Assembly: GCA_031310005.1 (NCBI GenBank) | Contig: CM062381.1 | Span: forward strand, 620,001 to 684,000 | DNA: 64,000 nt | Direction: 5' to 3' | Origin: Dactylellina haptotyla | Taxonomy: Eukaryota; Ascomycota; Orbiliomycetes; Orbiliales; Orbiliaceae | Part shown: positions 44,431 to 57,700 of the stretch, in pieces | Layout of the letters: the number at the start of each line of letters is the position of its first letter | Position numbering within the stretch: position 1 is the first letter of the stretch | Position numbers and translations under genes: made by a program | The notes under the pieces: model-generated | The model's input: the letters and a program-made list of their open reading frames with translations, nothing else | Database searches by the model: none | What the model was told of the DNA's origin: nothing

Positions 44431-44786
44431 CCAGAGCAGAACCTCATATCTTCATCCGGTGTGACAGCTTACAAAAGTACGTCTGTTTCTGGCACTTGAC
44501 CACTAACAGTAGCTCCGTCTATAATTAGCTCCCCCGCAACTCTGCCATATGATCATACTATTAACATTCTTACTTAACAGACTTTATAGAAAAATACATT
44601 CCAATATTGTAAAATCATACTCTACACCACCAATTTCTCGCATAGTTTGAGAAACCATCTTATTTAAAGTTCTGTATAAAAATAAAGCTAAATAAATGTT
44701 ACACAAGTTGTCAAAAAAATCCAACACCCACCAACGCCATGCAAACGCCACGAAGTTATACCTGTCTTCTGCTTTCAAATAAAACC

Positions 44787-46613
44787 TTAACGTCGATCGA
44801 CATCCAAGCCCCGTAGACCCAGATAGACATCGGTCCCCCACCCGAACAAACTCTCCACTTTCAAATCTCCACCAAAGAACTGCGCATAGCTCCGACTTAA
44901 TCCCATTCCAAAGCCCAGCCCGGCGATGGTGCTAGCCTCAACCTCATTCATAGCACTGCTGATCGCATCCATACCACCCGAATCTCCCCCCATGTTGCTC
45001 GTATAACCCCCACTCCCAATCGTATTCGCACTGTTGAACGTCGTAAAGCTGTACTTGAAAATCAACGGCAGGTGCTCCGGTGCGATGCCACCTCCTCGAT
45101 CTCTGATCCTAATGGTTATCGCCCTCGCCGCCTCCGCCTTCATTGTCTCGGACGCATCAACGTCACTGCTAGCGTAACTCCCATACATCCCCATACTGTC
45201 TGTCTTGAGCCCGTCGCCTTGCACCTCAGTCCCCGGCTTTGCCACGCTGAACCCGTCGTTGTCGTCCCTGCTATTCCCGTTTTCCAGCATACGAATCGCT
45301 GATCCGCTTTTGGATGAGAATCCCGAGCGCTTTGAGGCGTACTGCGGAAATACCTCATCGTCACTATCGCTGTCGCTATCACTATCATCCTCGTCCATCT
45401 CCGCGGAGGCAATAGTAACAATCACCGGTCTATCCACGTTCCCCTTTTCGATCGTGGCTCTGAAGGCGTTCTTCAGTAGCTCGGTAAGGATGTATTCCAG
45501 ATGACTGGGCACGTATGCAAACTTGGCATCAGTCATTCCATCGACAACCACCGTTGGCCTCTGGCCATAGCGAAGTTCGCATATATCGCCGACAAAGTCC
45601 GCGCAATACTTTACGATAGCCGTGGGGTTAAGGTGGGTATCTATCGTGCCGATGTAAGTTGATGCCTTGGGGTCACTCGCCTGAACGCCAGGGAGGGTGC
45701 GGCCATCCTGAGTCAGACTCGCATCGTGCAGAGCTAAATGTTGCTCAGCGAGCAACCTAGTACCAATCCGTGCCCTCAAGTGCTCTTCCAAAAAGTCGGT
45801 GATGGAGTCCGAATTGACATAACGTTTGCACTCGGAGAAACCACGGGCCAATGTGGGTATCGTGTTTCGATGAGTGTCGACAATCTCAGTGAGGACATCG
45901 TTGAAGCGCGATTCCTCTTTGAGGGTAGACGGGAAGTCTGTCTTTGGGAACGACAGGAGAAGACGGAGGGAATGAAGATAATTGTTGTATATTTGTGATA
46001 TATGCGGGTTTGAGACGACAATGTACGGGAGGTTGCGAAGAGATATGATACGTCGGGCGAGTCGAATGGGGAGCACACGCAGCGTGAAGGAGGCAGATGC
46101 GAGGAGGAGGTCCGGAGATAGTGGGGGTTTGCCAAACCGGACGAGGTCGGAGAGGGTCAATGGGTGGAGGGGGAGGGCGGCGAGCTGGGCGACCTCGCGG
46201 TCGAACGACGGGGTGCGAGACTTGGGCGGTTCCGGGGGCGGGGATGGGTGTTGTTGGGGGGACGCGGAGTGAGACTGGAGCAACGACGAGGTCGACGTCG
46301 AGTAGGGTGATTGAAGCAACGGCAATCGCAATGATGACGATGTAGCAGTCGCACGGGGCGATGCAACGTCGCGATTGTGAGGATGATTACTGCCGCTCTG
46401 CTGACTGCGATGATGATTCTGACATGTCCGGGGAGGCCCTGCGAGCAGGAACGAGAGACAGCGGTAGGAGGCGAATGGAGGCGCTGACAGCGGGGCGAAG
46501 CCGGCACCAGGGACGCGGACGAGGGGACTCGGACTGAGAGACGACGGTCGCGATACGGATACGGGAGTCCGTCGCAGGCAACGAGCGGAGTGGACGTATC
46601 TCGACAGGGCCAT
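44787..46613 (-). CDS. Mitochondrial pyruvate / branched-chain dehydrogenase kinase family protein
   Basis: An intronless frame of 608 residues starts at the ATG at 46613. The N terminus (MALSRYVHSARCLRRTPVSV) is a basic, Ser-rich mitochondrial presequence. The N-terminal four-helix domain has VRFGKPPLSPDLLLASASF, RLARRIISLRNLPYIV and TIPTLARGFSECK. The GHKL ATPase domain has the N box (TELLKNAFRATIE), G1 box (RIRDRGGGI) and G2 box (GLGFGMGLSRSYAQFFGGDL). The enzyme phosphorylates Ser of the E1-alpha subunit of the PDH or BCKDH complex in the mitochondrial matrix and switches it off. A ~90-residue acidic and Ser-rich insert (DEDDSDSDSDSDDE and following) between N box and G1 is longer than in animal PDKs and may be regulatory. 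Whether it is the Pkp1-like or Pkp2-like paralogue cannot be decided here. The frame stays open upstream to ~46784 without an ATG. Confidence 0.95.
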   Translation of the reverse strand: MALSRYVHSARCLRRTPVSVSRPSSLSPSPLVRVPGAGFAPLSAPPFASYRCLSFLLAGPPRTCQNHHRSQQSGSNHPHNRDVASPRATATSSSLRLPLLQSPYSTSTSSLLQSHSASPQQHPSPPPEPPKSRTPSFDREVAQLAALPLHPLTLSDLVRFGKPPLSPDLLLASASFTLRVLPIRLARRIISLRNLPYIVVSNPHISQIYNNYLHSLRLLLSFPKTDFPSTLKEESRFNDVLTEIVDTHRNTIPTLARGFSECKRYVNSDSITDFLEEHLRARIGTRLLAEQHLALHDASLTQDGRTLPGVQASDPKASTYIGTIDTHLNPTAIVKYCADFVGDICELRYGQRPTVVVDGMTDAKFAYVPSHLEYILTELLKNAFRATIEKGNVDRPVIVTIASAEMDEDDSDSDSDSDDEVFPQYASKRSGFSSKSGSAIRMLENGNSRDDNDGFSVAKPGTEVQGDGLKTDSMGMYGSYASSDVDASETMKAEAARAITIRIRDRGGGIAPEHLPLIFKYSFTTFNSANTIGSGGYTSNMGGDSGGMDAISSAMNEVEASTIAGLGFGMGLSRSYAQFFGGDLKVESLFGWGTDVYLGLRGLDVDRR

Positions 46614-49600
46614 TGTGGCCACCGGAGGAGTCTGAAACGGCGTCCGGACTGCAGAGGTCGATTTGTCAGAGGAGGCCAGTCGAAGATGACGAGGTTTCGC
46701 CGACGGAAGGCCAATCGGACGGGCGTTGAAGCGGGCGCCTCCGACTGTGTTGCGGGTGAGGTTGCCTGACTCCGATCGCAACACATCCGCTGGCTATCAG
46801 CGGACGTCAATGGTAACACAGCACAAAAGGTATTTATTTTGGTGTCCTTTTTCGGTGCGCAGGGCTGACTAATTGTGGTGATATCGCTTTGGAAGGCACC
46901 CGAACGCTCGCCGGGCTTCACGACGGACACAGAAGGATACTCAGCCCTGTGCCCTACTCGGATCCTCAGGAAGGTAGTCGGTCTCAGGCTGGAAGTACCG
47001 CCAAAGTACCCTCTCAGATCCACTCGGACAATAGCTCACGCTCCTGGATTGCTTGCATTGCATCTATCAGGATCGTGATCATGGAAACGGTGACCGCGAT
47101 ACGTTAGCTGCCCTGGTGCACCAAAGTGTGCAGTAATGAAAGCGCATCCACGAGCACCTCAATTCGTTGTGCTATATGAGTCTTTCCGAGAGCAGGGCCA
47201 ATGGTGCCGGTTGCTGGCTAGCCAAGGCATTGAGCCTCCCTTCAGCCCCGTTTCGTGCACATGTGCTCGTGCCATTGGGTGCATGTCCTGGCCCTCAGCT
47301 GCCATTTGACTCTTACGCTCTCGATATAAACCTAACCCATAGCAGGTGCTGTGCTCAGTGTGCTCTCCCCAGGGCCACGCTATAGCCGCTCGTTCCATAG
47401 CAGGGCACCCCGATAGCTTTTTTAGCTTGCCAGAGACTCAAAACCGAAACCGACTCCGACCCAGGCCAGTCTCCATCTGGAGCTGACTAACTGCGAAGAG
47501 AGAGCTCGAGAGCCGAACTCGTCGTTTGGCGTGCGTGTGTCGACGACGACGTATTCACATGTGAGGAGGAGCAATCGGGTAGGGCCTACGAAAATAATCC
47601 CAGCCCAGCCTTCTCAACCTCAAGGATCCGGAGAGAATCGAGAGACAGCGGAGAGACGAGGTCCCAAAACTCCAAGTCCGGCTAGCTGCAAAGTGGGGGC
47701 TCCTTCAAAGACAGCGGGGAAGCGACGAGTTCCGACAAAAAAAGAGGTCAGCCAACTCACAACAGCAGACAACACAGTCAGACACGCACCCTCCGCTTAC
47801 CCCTCTTTTACTCCTCTTTTCCTCCTCTTGCTTCCCTCGGACAGCTCCTCAGGATTAGGAAGCCGTCGGCTGGCTGGATGGATGGAAGGCTGGCCGGCAC
47901 TCCTCTCTATTTCTTCCTCCTCCCTCGCTTACGCCCCGCCAATTTGACGGAAAGTCATTACCTATCCCTTAGCAAACCAATGTGTCAGAGTCATGGTGCC
48001 CTGTTTCCCTTGATCCTGCTCCAAGCCAGGAGGGCCACTCCTCCTTGCACAAAGGCCCTTTACCTAATCAACCTCTAATTACAAGAGCGCCCCAATCATA
48101 TGATAACTATAACCAATGCTGATTCATGGCAAACATTTTCTAAAACCTCGCCGCCTCTCTCCTGCGCATTCCGAACAGAGAGCTGTGCGGTTCCTTGAAA
48201 GCGAGGGACCTCAGGAACGCCTTCCGATTGTCACCCTGCGCAGTTTCGTGCCGCGCAATCGATATATCAACGGGCTGGTGTTTCTCAATCACCCCTTGCC
48301 TCTCAATAACGGGAAGGCAGGCGGATAGGCTGTTGCATATCGAGATATGCGATATCGTGAAATATGCAATTTTTGATTACTGAAACAACGACCTTACGTA
48401 TTCACGATCTTGCTGCTCCCTGTCGTAGACTCCTTCCTCGAGCTCCCCCGGTATAACCCCGGGGAGCAGCCCTGTACGGCAGGAGATGCAACTCTCCCTC
48501 CCTGGCCTAGAATCTGCGAGATATCGCGAGCTGCAAACGTGATCAAATAATCTATCGCAAAGCATTACATACACTCTGACGAGCTCATTTCAGAAAAATT
48601 ACCACATGTTTCTAAAAAAATCCGGAATTTCCCAGTGAACCGGTAACAATTGCGAAACAGTCGATGCCTCCCTGCATTCCGGGCCTTCTAAGTGATGGGT
48701 GATCGCAGTCATCTAAATAAAGTACCGTAATCCACTATCAGTGCTGTCTTATAATATTATATCATGCAAAAGCAGGAAAAATATAAGAATCCTAGGAATC
48801 TGGTGCCACCACGGTAGCACAGACAAGACCTTAGACATTACGCCATCATTGGCATTTTCTTGAGAAAGTGTATTCAGGCAAAATAGAGGGACAGTAGACT
48901 CCACGATTTGAGCCTACGCCCGCTCAATTAATCCGGCTGTGAAGCGCATGTCTGTGTCGGTGGTCTTGTGGCGTAGACATGAAATACGAGCGGACCGGAA
49001 AAACCACCCTGCTCGTCAACGGTTTTTTAATAATGAGTGAACGCTACATTCGCTACTTCGCGACTCTTTGTTGGGAATCCTTGGTGTATATCAGAATCCC
49101 TATTATTAAAAAAGGGCTTCAAAACGTCTGTGCAGATACGGATGTATACGACCGATGGTCTCGTTAACGATGCATCTCCTCATCTCAGACAAATTCCGGC
49201 ATCTTTCAGATCCATCAATCGGGTTAGAGAGACAAGCCGCAGCCACCTGCGATGGATGATTAGTTGATACACCAAAGGTTACGAATAGTGAACAAGACAT
49301 GTAGGTGTGTAATGTAGGTGCCAGCGCTCGCTCGCCCAATACGGCCATCTCCATCGCAGTTCTCCAAAGAAAGAATCCTTGGCCTCGGATTCCTCTTCGC
49401 ATATGCGCGCGGGCGCTCCCTATCTCGCTCCTCCCGATTTACCCGCCGTTGAAACCCGATTCTCAATTCATGTTCCTCCCTTTACCAGATCTGAACAGCA
49501 GCAGGAACTCTGCACTTGCTTTCCCTTCTCTTCGGTTTTCCTATTTCGTCCAGAAAGTCCTACTTGGTAACCAGTCGGGAGCAAAGCTATCGTGTGCTAC

Positions 49601-51327
49601 GTAGCTGTTTCCAGTGGGTTTGCCCTGTTGATTGGCTTGATGGTGTCGCTGTTTCCACTGGATTTGCTGGCCGGTTGGTCTCGTAAATTCGGGCCTGCGG
49701 GTCTGAGTGGATAAACCGCATCGTCGACTGGCCTATAGACGAGTGCTTGCTGCAAGCATGCACAGGCAACCCGGACCCCGTTTTCTCGAACAGAAAAGAA
49801 TGCGAGAAAGAATTTATATGCATGCATGAGCCCCTACAAACAGCAAAGAGCACCCACACAAACCCACCGGTTCACTCTTAGCGCCATCGCATTATGACAT
49901 ACATGGCACATACTCGTGTGTGGTAGATGGGTTTTTTGTCTGGTTCTTTTGCTCTGGAAACAAATTGACAAACACACGACCACACGCACACACACACACT
50001 TTTTGGGTAAAATTTTTATTTTTTTTTATATTCGATCCGAATGGGTGGTGTGGGAGTAGGGTAAGTACGTATACGACGTGTGCTTCTGCGGGAAATATAA
50101 ACAAGTTGGCCTCGTTGAAAGAAAAATTCGCGTTGTATGAGATAGGAAACAAAGTTAATTAATAATAAACATGCATGGGAGGAAGTGGTGTTGTAGTACA
50201 AGTTGCACTTTGTTACTCGCGGGTTGATCCTGCTGGAGATGTATGAGGTTGCATTCCGACCGATGGCTGGTGTCGGGTTTTCTTGTGTTCCTAATTTGTC
50301 CGTACCTATAAGCCTACTTGGGAGATTTAAAATTTCTGAGAGGGTTAAAAAATCAAGGTAACTACCGTTGTCACGGCGTGTGGCGGAAGCCATTACGTGT
50401 TTCCTTGGTGTGGGTGCGTGTGTGGGAATCATGCACGTTCTAATATTTACGTTCACATATTCATCTACGTGTAAGCGTGCGTTCTTTGATCTACTCGTGT
50501 TTTACGTGTGAAAGAAGGTTGGTTTTGAAGGGTTTTAAAGGATGTTTTTATTTAAGCTATTAAAAAGTCAAGTATTGAGGGTTTCCCTAATGGGGTATCA
50601 CAGGAGAATGAATGAAGAAGGAAAGACAAAGAAAAACTCCAGAATGATAGGGTATACAAGAAGTCTGTGCAGGCTATGACATGTTGAATGAAGAGAAAGA
50701 AAAGAAAACGTGTTTAAAGATTTGTACAGGAAGTGTAGAAAAGTAGAATCCCACGAATTCTATGAAACGCCTTCGAATGCATCCCTAGAAAGCTTGTTCG
50801 AATGGGACCAAAAAAAATAGTAATACAAAAGGTATTAAGAATTATAAAATATAAAGAAACTCCAGAAAGACAAAAGAGTTGCAGCGGTGGGTATTATGCG
50901 TGGGGTCCAGCCTTATTTCGATCCTTTCCAAGGTAGTATGGTATCAGAGAAAGAAGATTCGTTAAGAGAAAAAAGATGCTCGGAAGATATGCTGAAAGAT
51001 GAAGAAAAACCGCTAAATGTCGCAAGACTGTGAGGCACCACCACGCGTAATACTGTACAGATGTATATATGCTGAAAGGAAAAAAATAGTCGTTGCATTC
51101 GTTAGACGATAGCGAATGTGGAATAGTTGGTTTGAAGTTGAGGAGGCAAAATCGATGCGATTCGAGAGGAAGCTTGGGTATCAATGAGGTATATGTAGGG
51201 AAATATTTGTAATCGCATCTAGGAGGTTTCATGTTAGCTCGTTATTCATTTAGGCTTCAGGATCAGAAAGGATTGTTGACTCACCAATTCGGCTGCTCCG
51301 ATTGAACGGTTTACAAAATACTGTCGT
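46614..51327. other. 4.7-kb stretch without recognisable genes
   Basis: The first 250 bases are the promoter side of the dehydrogenase kinase gene. Beyond, I see short frames only. Simple sequence includes a CA-rich run around 49981-49999 and T runs near 50024. A small inverted repeat (TTGCATAT at 48333 and its complement at 48362) lies in an otherwise featureless part. The A/G-rich DNA from 50580 to 51250 is probably the 3' side of the minus-strand gene at 51328. Confidence 0.4.
49604..49691. repeat. Diverged 44-bp tandem duplication
   Basis: Units 49604-49647 and 49648-49691 both begin GCTGTTTCCA and share a GGTTTGC/GGATTTGC core followed by a TTGGTCT or TTGGCTT motif. It is a local duplication with visible divergence and no gene over it. 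Confidence 0.6.
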
Positions 51328-51786
51328 TTATTTGTGTTCAAATCGAACATTCTTCTTGCATCGAGAAGAAGCGATGCGTTCACGTCTTAGCTCGTTGGCA
51401 ATGATAGATTTGGAGTCACATCTCTTTGGTGGCTTCCTCTGGGTCTCTGGAGTAGAGGAGAGGGAAACGGCACAAGAGTTATCAGAAGAATCATCTTCGT
51501 CTTCCTCTTCGAACTCAAGTTCGAGATAGTTGGATGGACGCTTGGAGCGAACTCGCTGCATTCCCATGGAGTGGCCGGCAAGATCAAGGTCGGAAAAGAA
51601 CCCGCTGTCTTCGGAATGAGCAGACAGGTCTGGAGAGTTGAGAGTTGGTCTGTCGGGCCACGATGGGAATGCGCAGTGGTGTGTTTCGCATGTGTAGTTT
51701 GGAGAAGCTGGGAAGTGGAGAAGTTCGGCCAGCTGTTGGGACTTTGTACTCGAATTCGAGCGGACTATCGCGATCGGGACGGACAT
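51328..51786 (-). CDS. Small disordered hypothetical protein, 152 aa
   Basis: A single frame from the ATG at 51786 (MSVPIAIVRSNSSTKSQQLA) ends at 51328. It is Ser-rich with a strong acidic run (LELEFEEEDEDDSSDNS) and a basic C terminus (ANELRRERIASSRCKKNVRF). It has no signal peptide, membrane segment or known domain. Balanced codon use, the sharply non-random acidic and basic segments and long flanks resembling UTRs suggest a real gene, perhaps a short regulatory or stress-type protein, but no homologue comes to mind. It is the only plausible gene between 46.6 and 63.5 kb. Confidence 0.55.
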   Translation of the reverse strand: MSVPIAIVRSNSSTKSQQLAELLHFPASPNYTCETHHCAFPSWPDRPTLNSPDLSAHSEDSGFFSDLDLAGHSMGMQRVRSKRPSNYLELEFEEEDEDDSSDNSCAVSLSSTPETQRKPPKRCDSKSIIANELRRERIASSRCKKNVRFEHK

Positions 51787-54700
51787 TGTGAAGAGTGTGT
51801 TATTATTATTGTGGATATGGTTAGAGAAGCCAGGTTTGAATGTGTATTAAGAGGTATGATATTGTGAGAAGGCTGAATGTATATGTGTGTATGTGTTGAA
51901 AGCTTCCTCTGCTTTGTGGATGTGTATGTATGTTGATGATAAAACTAGTAGATCCGTTGGGAATGACGTGGGGGAGTTACGATCCTTATATAAGATGGTA
52001 AGATCAAGGTCCTTGAGGAAAAGGGCAGGAGTAACTGTTATATCTGAGGGAGGAAAAAGAAATGTCGAGATATAATAATAATATATAGAGTAGGGAGAAA
52101 GTAGAAGAAGTAAAGAAGATGGGACGAAAATGTGCAATATATTGTATTTGTGCTGGCTGTGCACTGAATGACAATACACAAAGGTCCTTTTTCTTATTTC
52201 TTCCTAAGCGTATTTTCTTATTCCGTCCTTTTTCCTTGCCTTGTGAAAAAGGGCCGGGTTTGAGTCAACAAAGCAAATATGGGTCGGGCCCAGGAATAAG
52301 AAAAAAGAAGACAGCGTCAGGACAAGGCCTGTTTCTGGGTGGATGTAGGTAGCACCGGCCAACAGGGCGTAGGGGGTGTGGGCTGCCAAGGTTATTAGGT
52401 AGGTAGCAGCCGGAGGGTTTCTGAGTGTCTGAGTCTTTTGGGGGGCGCACGATAATGTAACGGGGGTCACAGCTCAAGTACCCCGAAAGTACACCGAAAC
52501 AGAGTATCTCACTCCGCTCTGAGCCACTGGGCCAGACAGGAATTACTTCGGCGGCGAAGGATTTGGGGGCGGCCAGGCGGCGGCTGTCCTGGTCGGATGG
52601 GTTGTTCAGGAACAGGAAACGGGTGCCGATTCGTTGTGAGGGAATCCCACAGGAGAGTCGAGATTTCACTTTATGCAGCCTGGATGGCAAAGCAAGGCAG
52701 TTGAGTTGCGCTTTCTCTGTCTCTTTGTTCAAAGACGAGGCTTTTTCGTTCGTTTGAGATTGTTTCTGGATTCTTGTGCTTTGTCCGGAAAACTATTTTC
52801 GTGTGTTATTGGAGGAGGAGGGATATTCGCGCTCGTATTTGCGACGGTATCCAGAAAACGGTAGTTGAATGGAAAGAATGCGAATCCCACGTTACAAGCC
52901 CCTTCGTCATGCTACTCAGTTGTATTGGATAGCTCTTTCGGAGAGTTTAATGCGTGGGAGTGTTTTTGGGGGACTTGTTTTCTATCTGTACGATATATCC
53001 TTGGAAGAACCTGTGATATTTTGCGACCGACTTTCCTGATTCTGAAAGCTGTTCGAAATCCTGCAAGGGACTGTGGTCCTCCACGAGGGTTCTAAAAGCA
53101 GTGGCAAGATCCGATATATTACTCGTATGTCTGCCTCCCCGTGGTAGATAGGAATATCTGCGTGGGATGCGATATATATTTTCTACACCTCTAGAAAATA
53201 TCGAATGAAATTTGTATATTTTATTTTTCTGATTCTATCGGCGTATGCTTCGTACTTTCCTCTGATGCCTGGCCGCGGGCGGGTGTGGGATTTGTGTTGT
53301 TTTAATTGCCTTCGAGACCACGCGGGGGTAAAATCAAAAAAGGATATTGAAACCTCAGATGCCGAATCGGCGTATAGGAATGGCGAATATGCGAAGGATA
53401 CTTCTTCTCCCCAACTCGCGCGTATTATTTTGGTTACTTTGTTTACGAATACCGCCGTAGCAGTACAATTTTATTTTTTCTCCGAAGGTTGGTCACTTGT
53501 TTCGCAAAAAAAAAATTGTTGCTTGCGGGTTCTAGAATCTAGAATGCAATAATATGTGAATGGGGCCTCGAGTCGAGACTGGAATGCGAGTGAATATGAT
53601 GTGTGATAGCGAGATGGTGATTGTAGACGCTCTGGGGAAAGACTCGAAATAAACTCTCCTAGCTCCTTTGATAATTATATTCGATTCCCGGGAACAATAC
53701 CAGCCATCTTTTGCCGTTAGAATAGACCTCGGGCATATTCTCCATCTACCCGCTGCGTGATGTTGATTTCTCCACACTGAGGTCCCGATGAAGGAGACTG
53801 GGGTAGGCACAATTTGATATCTTCTCCATACTGGATAATTAACGGCCGGCCGACCGGTAAAAGACTGCTTCATAGACACTTTTCCCTTGCATTTTCTTTT
53901 TCCCAAGAAACTCCGAATATTTTTCGATCCGTAGGTGCTTCTCCTCACTTCTGATGAGCACCGAAACGAAAACCTGATTCCCCACATTTGCAAAGGGTAA
54001 GCCAAAAAGTATGGGGATAGTCTTTAAGACATGAGTGCTTTTTGCTGTGGCGGAAAATAATCCGAGCGAGTTTCAATGGCCGAAAAGAGAAATGTAAATA
54101 TTGAATGTGACATTTGCACCCTCTCCTTTCTGTAACGGAAGGCCTTTGCACCATCGGAATGCCTTCCGGGCGGGTAACCGTCGAATTGCAAAGATAGCAG
54201 ACGCGGGAACTGTGAGAGAGCTGAATTAACGACACTCTCAAACTCCAACCATCCAGAGTGCGTTTCCAGGCACTTGAATTCCCGTGTTGTAGTCCATTTG
54301 CCAATAGACCCTCTAATCCGGCCCCTCCACTAACAGGATTTTGATTTTAGTAATTTTGTTGCCGGGCCTCGACTCGGTTGAGGGGGTTGTAGGGCACGTA
54401 AGGGCTTATGACAGCATCGTTTCATGGCGGCGACCCGGATTTCCAGTCAACGGACGGGTCCAGACGCTGATGTCAACACATTCCCGAATATCGACCCAAA
54501 AAGCAGGTTACACTCCCTGTGGCTTTGGATCCACAAATTAAAAATGTGAAATTGGGCGAGATCCTCTATGTCAAAGGGTTATTCACGTTCACAAGCCGAG
54601 AATGACCCATAATCATGGGTTGTTTTGAAGCTGAGAAGCAGCGGTCCTTGCTTCATGGTTTCCCAGTTCCCCGTTAGCTCGGTTCCTTCAGCTGGTTTCC

Positions 54701-57700
54701 CCCGACCAATGTCCTTCAGCTATTTACTCATACGGGTCAAACGTTCCCCCTCTCATATTCTCCTTCAACCGAGATTATTTCGTCTTGGCACCACAAAGCT
54801 GATTCCCCATTGAACTAGAGGGCATGGCCCCTCTTCGGCTCAAGTTATGGGTTCCCCGGCTAAACGAAATTCAGGTTTCGTTCTCGAAGTAAAAAAAGAA
54901 TGCCTTGTCTCCCATGTGGTTATTCAGTTGCCGGAGTTTGTCCGTCCGTGACTTTCGAAGAACGATCACAAGATTATGCTAAAGGGAAGCTTGCCTCAGT
55001 TGGAAAGTACTGCGACTTCGCAAATGAACAAATAATTTTTCCGGTCACGCTCTCCAGCTTTTCCAGAAGCCGGAACGAGCACATGAAAATCCCCGGGTTT
55101 CGCTTTCCTCAATGCCCTTCAGGGTTTGTAACCGACCAAGGGAAATAGCTTGAACGGGCTCAAGACATTTCTCTTGGAATACCGGTTTGTGCGCCCGTAC
55201 CCTCGGAACCGAAAAGCCCTCGCTGTAACTGAAAATAAGGCATCTTCGTCAGAAATATTTTTTGTGTTTCAAGTCCTGTACGTTCTTGTGGAAGTACGGC
55301 TGTATGAAACCGCGAACTGCAAGAGGTAAAAAAAAAAATAATGAGTGCCACCAGGCTTGTGATTACCTGTTTCGGAAATGTTAAAAAAAGAGACATCGCC
55401 GTATTAGGAAACCCGTTGGAGCTTCGAAGCTGCTTCGTAGTGACAACAGAAAATCGTGCAACATCCAACATCATCCAACCATTAATGGCCCGCATTCAAT
55501 CGTTCAATCGTGACCCCTTGGCGTCCTAGAGTTCCGGCTATTGGGTAGGCTTTTGCTGTCGCACAGGAGCTATCAGGCGCACGATGCACAGAAGCAGCCA
55601 GCAGCTAGCCTATTCCCTTTCCGCCAATCGAACTGATCTAAATATGTAACATTTTCCAACTTTTCTTTTCTCTTTTCAAACTAGAAGACATAAGATTGTA
55701 TCACACTGAAAATAATTATAGGTTGGTCGTTTCCTGTTAGGACCTGTCTGGGTGAGCTAGAGTTGCAAAAGGAAATCCACCTTGGCCTCCCAAAAACAGG
55801 AACGCACGATAGCTACAACTAAAATGAGATGTTGGTTCCATCCGGGATGGCGGTTACACGCAATAAGTACTTTGTACATGTACCCAATTTCTAATTAGCG
55901 ATCGGTAATTATCCACGGTGTCAGTTGCAACACTGTTAGCAGCTGCCTTGACTCGTTAGTCAGGTGTCGATATAGCATGAAACGAGATGTCTTGGGCACA
56001 GATAGGGACTTTGTGTTGACCTGCCTGCGGGTCTCTCCCTTCAACCGCTGGCGGATACAGCTAACGTGCTCTACGCCATGAATCGTAACAGCTAAGCGCC
56101 TTTTCTTTCATGATCAGTATTTCTGGAGTTTTAAATTCCGTGAACAGGAAAGTATCGTGTTATGACTAACAGGTATATATTAAGTATCACGGTGATAACA
56201 GGCTGCTCTGAATAGTTTACTCGCGTCAGTTGTAACCGACGGAATGTGAATCCCTTCATCCTACGTGACAACAAGCTCGTCAGAAAAATGTGAAGCTCTG
56301 TGCCTACTTGCATATGTGGATGTCCGAGGTCGCATCTGCAGCACTGAAGAAATGTGAATTGCCAGAAACATTTTCTTGGCAATCATATCAGCTCCTGATG
56401 TTATCGATACAACAGCTCCAGCATAACCCGGTAAAAAGCGACGTGACAAATGGCCTTTACAAGCTCCTAGAACAAGCTGGACCCAAGCTGGACCTTTACC
56501 TGGTTCCTGTGCTAAATGTTCCCATCCCTTAACAGAGTGAAGATCTTCGACGCAGTTTCCGGACAAACTACTACCGTGGCTGAAATCAGCAACACCCCGG
56601 GAGTCTGGATTCTTGTTTCCCGAGGCTCACCGGTAAAGATGGATACATCAAGGGTACCTCGAAGCAAGGCACGCCCAAAAGCATCCATCGCGTAGCTAAC
56701 CAAAAGCCCAGAGGGCAGCGCCCTTCGTGTAGTAGGACCCTGCATTAAGTTTTATGAAAAAGAGGCGTTTAACCTCCTCCGCGTTGTCAAGGAGAGCTGA
56801 AGATAGCACGATTCAGAGGTCGATAGCCTGGTGCAGTTATCTATACCGCAACTGCATTAAAATCTGGACAACTATCACTAAACATGGAATGGTGCACCCT
56901 GGCGGTGTCCGAAAGGAGAATTAAGTGCCTAATAAAACGGCGAGACCGCGAGGAAGATCGACGCTAAACTCGCTTCGCCTTGAACTGCCTCACTCCCTCA
57001 GCTCTATCAACAGTTCCCACAGCAGGGTGTGCCCGTTCTGAAAATACGAGTCGTGAACCCCGCAGACCGGATTGGGATGGGGCCTTTCTGGCTCTAAAGG
57101 GAGCGGCAAGAGGCAGGAGAGGCATGTACACGAAATCCGTGGATAGTCCTCGGTTTGGTTGAAGGATTTCAGCGTAGAGTCGCTCCGTCGGCCGTCGGAT
57201 AACCACATTATCTGCCGCTGTAGTCAGTGGCTACACGGATTGTGATTGGCTTGTGAAGACGAAACAACGTGCTTGAGGGACTGGACGATCATAGGGGGGA
57301 GGAAACCTCCGTGCTCGGGCGCTGGAAACAAGCACCCCCACGCAAGACGATCACCACATCAACACCATGAAATCAGAGGTTAGCTAGCAGGTTTACCACG
57401 GAGAGTATGGTAACTTTCAATGGAGGCGATATCGATTAGGAGCATGCACGGAAGCATTTTAAATCACCATGCACATGCGATGCAGAGGGTCGGTAGCAAT
57501 CGAAATTAAGAGGATCGATTGCACTAGCATCGCGTTGTTACCATAGTATTTCGTACATTAGCGTAAGAATAGACCATATGGCTTGCTGCTCTAGGCTGCT
57601 CTGGGCCCGCGATACTTGCTAGTTGACCTATGGGCTTAGGATCTCGCCATAAATTTGGTAGCCTTTAGATTGGCGATTCGCCACGAACGCCTCCTCGCGA

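Noticed and set aside
46157-47023. 288-codon minus-strand frame overlapping the dehydrogenase kinase 5' end
   Set aside because: It overlaps the kinase coding sequence in another frame, is Arg/Pro/Ser-rich and has no recognisable domain.
47531-47947. 138-codon plus-strand frame in the block after the dehydrogenase kinase
   Set aside because: Low-complexity Ser/Pro/Arg composition with no motif; consistent with chance in GC-richer DNA.
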